Below are positions 62,912 to 64,000 of a stretch of DNA of 64,000 bases, piece after piece. This DNA is from Actinomucor elegans. Taxonomy: Eukaryota > Mucoromycota > Mucoromycetes > Mucorales > Mucoraceae. The stretch covers positions 1,860,001-1,924,000 of the forward strand of contig JAMSLZ010000006.1 in assembly GCA_026027325.1 (NCBI GenBank), given 5' to 3'. The notes beneath the pieces were generated by a model. The model searched no databases, had not been told where the DNA came from, and saw only the letters and a program-made list of their open reading frames with translations. Positions within the stretch are counted from its first letter, which is position 1. Every line of letters begins with the position of its first letter. The position numbers and the translations under genes were made by a program.

Positions 62912-62985
62912 GTAGATCTAGTAGTTTATTTAAATTGTATACTAGCTTTCAAATATGATATTAAATCTCGATCGGTAGAGATCTA
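62912..62985 (-). repeat. Dispersed repeat copy, reverse orientation
   Basis: The plus strand reads GGTAGATCTAGTAGTTTATT, TTGTATACTAGCTTTC, then AATATGATATTAAATCTCGA. This is a second copy 90 bp from the one at 62,755, in the same orientation. Confidence 0.5.
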
Positions 62986-64000
62986 CTGATCATCATTACA
63001 GGGAAACTCTTACCGGAGTATAAATTACCGGGATAAAAGTAAATCGGGTGTTCCCTCATAACATTCCAGCATTCTTCTGATATGAATGCCTACCATTGAC
63101 ATGAAAATAAGTCCTTGCCAGCGTCTGCTTAAACAATATAAAGGAGATAAACTATATGACACTAAGGTTCTTTTTCGTGATTTAGCTGTTAGCACAAAGT
63201 GTATCTAATCTTAATCAAAAACCAAACCAAAGACAGAGATATCGTAGATGGAACCCCCCCTTGCACGTCCTTTATAAAGTTAACCTGTATCATTTGAGAA
63301 TAAGGACAGGGAATTGAGAAAAAGACCGCCCCACTAATTTAGCTCAGCAAATGGATACCTGGTTTGATATAGCCAATCATACTTAATATAATCTTAACTA
63401 TAAAGGGCATGTAACCGGACCAACAGATGACGTTGTTTGTGTACTGCTCAAGTTTGTTTTAATTCACTGAATCAAACCGTTTCAATTGAAGTTTTGTTTA
63501 TTGTCCACCGAACTGCATTGGTTGTACATTACTTTTTTCCATGTGAACTATTACTTTACTCACGCTTTAAAAATAGCTCATGGATTGGAGGGGAAACAGT
63601 CAATCATTGTCCAGACCTTTCTTTTTTATCGGTCGACTTAATATAGTATAGATCAGCTTCCGATTACTTTTCACTTGTTGATGAGTCAAATAGCTATGTT
63701 CATTTGCGCGCGAGTAACACAGTTTCTTGTTTATTAAAATCTAGTACGAGTATCTCGTTTGGTTCTTGGCGCTTTTACTTGCGAAGATCTTTTATAAGTA
63801 GCGAGACATTTTTCAAACTAATAGCACGCAATTGATTTATTGTGACTGTTCGGTGACTGATATTTGTTGATGACGTCTCCAAACTGAAATGTCCAATGGG
63901 GTTTCAGTTTGCCCGAGGTGTCTTAACTTTTTTATTAAAGTTCCGACTCGAGATGATTGGACATGGTTTATATAGGGAGAAAATCTGTGTCCATCGTTTG

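Larger units (their letters stand above)
60404..64000. other. Gene-free 3.6 kb with several dispersed-repeat copies
   Basis: Five repeat copies are seen, three forward (60,918-61,010, 61,143-61,225, 61,325-61,400) and two reverse (62,755-62,820, 62,912-62,985). A 19-T run lies at about 62,443-62,461. The open frames present (about 60-69 codons) are AT-rich with no motifs. The final 100 bp include TTTATATAGGG near 63,967, possibly the promoter of a gene beyond the window. Confidence 0.5.

Overview
This window looks like nuclear DNA of an early-diverging fungus, most likely Mucoromycota/Mucorales. The genes are cut by many short introns (about 45-90 nt, mostly GTAAGT...TAG). Intergenic DNA is AT-rich with long homopolymers. 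The gene set is typical of a fungus: homoaconitase for alpha-aminoadipate lysine synthesis, Argonaute, a vacuolar-type Ca2+-ATPase, a WHI2-like BTB protein and a yeast-type amino acid permease. Gene models below were built by joining exons by hand at canonical GT/AG sites. Every joined model keeps its frame, but none has been checked against transcripts.

Layout. 1-13,640: the end of an unrecognised gene, a bHLH-zipper factor (-), a mitochondrial stomatin-like protein (-) and homoaconitase LYS4 (+). 13,641-24,438: a minus-strand block of Argonaute, a PMC1-type Ca2+-ATPase, the TFIIF beta subunit and a small unknown gene. 25,049-34,889: an unknown 327-aa gene (-), a structurally complete CACTA/TNP2-type DNA transposon (26,055-31,292) inserted just upstream of its start codon, a RhoGAP protein (+) and ribosomal protein S6 (+). 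38,446-48,828: a WHI2-like BTB protein (+), a Polo-like kinase (+), an F-box protein (-) and an amino acid permease (-). 51,648-54,300: two tandem, decayed copies of a small multi-pass membrane protein. 57,043-60,342: a kinesin-like protein whose motor has lost its P-loop (+), convergent with the mitochondrial endonuclease NUC1 (-). The remainder, to 64,000, is gene-free.

The genes are mostly unrelated housekeeping and regulatory genes, as expected for a fungal chromosome arm. They do not form a pathway cluster. The accessory material is the transposon (a 930-aa transposase, a divergent 201-aa accessory gene, terminal inverted repeats, asymmetric subterminal repeats and a 3-bp target duplication) and a diverged dispersed repeat of about 70-130 bp. 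At least 15 copies of that repeat lie in the intergenic DNA in both orientations.

The points most worth a second look are the apparently intact CACTA element sitting inside what was a divergent promoter, the degenerate kinesin motor, the dispersed repeat family, the twin membrane-protein pseudogenes with independent stops, and the previously fragmented small gene at 23,800-24,438.
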